Source: Rhizobium sp. FKL33
GTDB taxonomy: Bacteria > Pseudomonadota > Alphaproteobacteria > Rhizobiales > Rhizobiaceae
DNA: 64,000 bases
Direction: 5' to 3'
NCBI RefSeq assembly: GCF_005222915.1
Contig: NZ_STFX01000009.1
Coordinates: 158,605 to 222,604, forward strand
The notes below the pieces were generated by a model. It was not told the DNA's origin. It saw only the letters and a list, made by a program, of their open reading frames with translations, and searched no databases. The position numbers and the translations under genes are program-made. This document shows, one piece after another, positions 62,662-64,000 of this stretch. Positions within the stretch are counted from its first letter, which is position 1; each line of letters starts with the position of its first letter.

Positions 62662-63915
62662 TCAGTTTCTGCACTGCGCCTGCCGCGCTGCGAGAAAATC
62701 GCGCTCGCGGTTGTTGCTCGCCAGCCTCGCGGCGGTTTCGAAGGCGCGCTCGGCCTCGCGCCAGCGCCCAAGGCGAAACAGCGCGTCGCCGCGCGCGGCA
62801 TGCAGCGGGGCATGGGCTTCAAGGTCTTGCAGGCCGTCCATGCCGTCGATCAGTTCAAGGGCGACGGCCGGCCCGCGCGCCATTCCGGCTGAGATGGCGT
62901 GGTTGAGCGCCACGACCGGCGAGGGATTGAGCGCCAACAGCGCAGCATAGGTCGTTTCGATCTTCGGCCAGTCCGTGTCTTCCCAACGCCGCGCGCGGGC
63001 ATGGCAGGCGGCGATCTCGGCCTGCAGCCGGTAGAAGCCCGGCTTGGACGCAAGAGACCGCGCCCGTTCGAGCGACGTCAGCCCCTGATGGATCAGAAAC
63101 CGATCCCAGCGACTGCGATCCTGCTCGGGCAGAGCGACCAGATTGCCGTCTGCATCGACGCGTGCTGCGAAGCGCGACGCCTGAAGATCCATGAGCGCCA
63201 GAAGCGCCAGCGCCTCCGCTTCGTTCGGCAGACGGGCGGCGAGCATGCGGCCGAGTCTTCGCGCCTCGCCGGCGAGATCGGCGCGCAGCGCCGCATTGCC
63301 GCCGGTCGGCGCATAGCCTTCGTTGAAGATCAGATAGATCACCTCCAGCACTGAACCCAGTCGCCTTTCGAGCTCCGCGCCGCGCGGGATCTCATAGTCG
63401 GCGCCGGGTCGGGAAAGCGTCGCCTTGGCCCTGACGATGCGTTGCGCCATGGTCGGTTCCGCGATGAGAAAGGCGCGGGCGATTTCCGCACTGGTCAATC
63501 CACAGACCAGTTTCAGCGTCAGCGCCGCCCGGGCGTCGGGGGTGAGCGCCGGATGGCAGGCGGTGAAGATCAGCGACAACACCTCGTCGCCGACATCATC
63601 ATCGATCGAAGCCTCCAACGCCGCAATCGCCGCCCCGCCGTCATCCTCGGCCCCTGCCAGTTTCAGATGTTTTTTCTCCGCCATTCTGACATGGCGGAGA
63701 TGGTCGATCGCCCGGCGCTTGGCCGTCGCCATGAGCCAGGCCTGCGGCGAGGCCGGCGGGCCGCGCTTCGGCCAGTCGATCAGCGCCTGGGTCATCGCAT
63801 CCTGGGCGATGTCCTCGGCGAGCGCCGCGTCGCGCAGCATCCGGGCGAGCGTCGCGATCAATCGCGGACGCTCGATGCGGAACACGGTGTCGATCAGGCG
63901 AGGGATGTCCTGCAC
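62662..63915 (-). CDS. ECF sigma factor of the ECF42-like group with C-terminal helical domain
   Basis: A 417-residue protein. Sigma region 2: RLIATLARMLRDAALAEDIAQDA and SPQAWLMATAKRRAIDHLR; sigma region 4 near 135-190: LTLKLVCGLTSAEIARAFLIAEPTMAQRI. A ~230-residue C-terminal extension with TPR-like helices (NEGYAPTGGNAALRADLAGEARRL...; LLALNPSPVVALNHAISAGM) distinguishes this class, which acts without a membrane anti-sigma factor. The start is GTG at 63915, three bases after the upstream stop. Confidence 0.9.
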   Translation of the reverse strand: MQDIPRLIDTVFRIERPRLIATLARMLRDAALAEDIAQDAMTQALIDWPKRGPPASPQAWLMATAKRRAIDHLRHVRMAEKKHLKLAGAEDDGGAAIAALEASIDDDVGDEVLSLIFTACHPALTPDARAALTLKLVCGLTSAEIARAFLIAEPTMAQRIVRAKATLSRPGADYEIPRGAELERRLGSVLEVIYLIFNEGYAPTGGNAALRADLAGEARRLGRMLAARLPNEAEALALLALMDLQASRFAARVDADGNLVALPEQDRSRWDRFLIHQGLTSLERARSLASKPGFYRLQAEIAACHARARRWEDTDWPKIETTYAALLALNPSPVVALNHAISAGMARGPAVALELIDGMDGLQDLEAHAPLHAARGDALFRLGRWREAERAFETAARLASNNRERDFLAARQAQCRN

Positions 63916-63918
63916 GGT

Positions 63919-64000
63919 TCAGCCTTTCTGAGAGGCCTCCTGCAATCGGTCATGCAAGGCTGCGGTTTCCGCCGACATGGCTTCGGCAAAGTCCGCCATT
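63919..64000 (-). CDS. C-terminal end of the gene preceding the ECF sigma factor (partial)
   Basis: Reverse-strand frame open to the window edge, ending at TGA 63919-63921, with last residues AEAMSAETAALHDRLQEASQKG. Only about 27 codons are visible, too few to name the family. The three-base gap to the sigma-factor start shows an operon; in ECF42 systems the neighbour is often a DGPF/YCII-type protein, but this tail does not prove it. An internal ATG at 63999 means a small separate gene cannot be excluded. Confidence 0.5.
   Translation of the reverse strand, partial: MADFAEAMSAETAALHDRLQEASQKG

Overview
The window is GC-rich, gene-dense chromosomal DNA from an alphaproteobacterium, most probably a member of the Rhizobiales (Hyphomicrobiales). 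The evidence is a NodQ-type cysN/cysC fusion, a soxBDAG sarcosine oxidase operon, PreTA/hydantoinase-type pyrimidine catabolism with a RutR-like regulator, a DUF6867 gene inside a liv operon, KpsC/KpsS-type capsule enzymes, and a TGA-N9-TCA motif that matches the rhizobial iron-responsive operator. I cannot name the species. I saw no rRNA, tRNA or CRISPR array.

Layout. 1-5.6 kb: housekeeping genes (end of an A/P/E-rich protein, purA, a DMT exporter, a PqiA-like membrane protein, galE, a uracil-DNA-glycosylase-like protein). 6.1-11.2 kb: a capsule block (export lipoprotein, KpsC, KpsS), with an apparent gene remnant on the opposite strand just before kpsS. 11.2-14.8 kb: sulfate activation (cysQ, cysNC, cysD). 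15.1-20.2 kb: heterotetrameric sarcosine oxidase. 20.2-22.2 kb: a divergent MFS exporter and TetR regulator with two perfect 18-bp operators between them. 22.4-24.8 kb: a dimethylglycine/sarcosine-dehydrogenase-like flavoprotein. 25.2-30.8 kb: a branched-chain amino acid ABC transporter (livHMGF, DUF6867, livJ-type binding protein). 30.9-39.5 kb: pyrimidine-linked genes (NMT1-type ABC transporter, cupin, dihydropyrimidinase, a CdiI-like immunity gene, a carbamoyl-amino-acid hydrolase, RutR). 39.5-43.5 kb: YefM-YoeB toxin-antitoxin, a DMT exporter and a chemoreceptor. 43.6-52.3 kb: small transporters and channels, an AraC/LysE pair, a DNA exonuclease-ligase pair, a DMSP-lyase-like cupin, MscS and ParDE. 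52.4-55.1 kb: preA/preT. 55.4-57.6 kb: pobR/pobA. 57.7-59.2 kb: a putative iron-responsive operon with a heme-degrading monooxygenase. 59.2-62.3 kb: LysR, Rieske oxygenase and DMT exporter, bordered by a decayed recombinase. 62.7-64 kb: an ECF sigma factor and the end of another gene.

How the parts connect. Two dispersed blocks form a reductive pyrimidine pathway: PreTA reduces uracil/thymine, the dihydropyrimidinase opens the ring and the hyuC-type hydrolase removes the carbamoyl group. Near-identical RutR-like boxes lie upstream of hyuC/rutR and of preT, suggesting one regulon; the NMT1-type ABC transporter is probably the uptake arm, by proximity. A second theme is methylated-amine catabolism (sarcosine oxidase, the dimethylglycine-dehydrogenase-like enzyme and a Rieske oxygenase of the quaternary-amine type).

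The most interesting leads are the iron-boxed DUF2325/heme-monooxygenase operon, the CdiI-like immunity gene locked into the pyrimidine operon, the decayed gene antisense to the kpsS 5' end, and a leader-peptide/terminator arrangement before the TauE-family gene.
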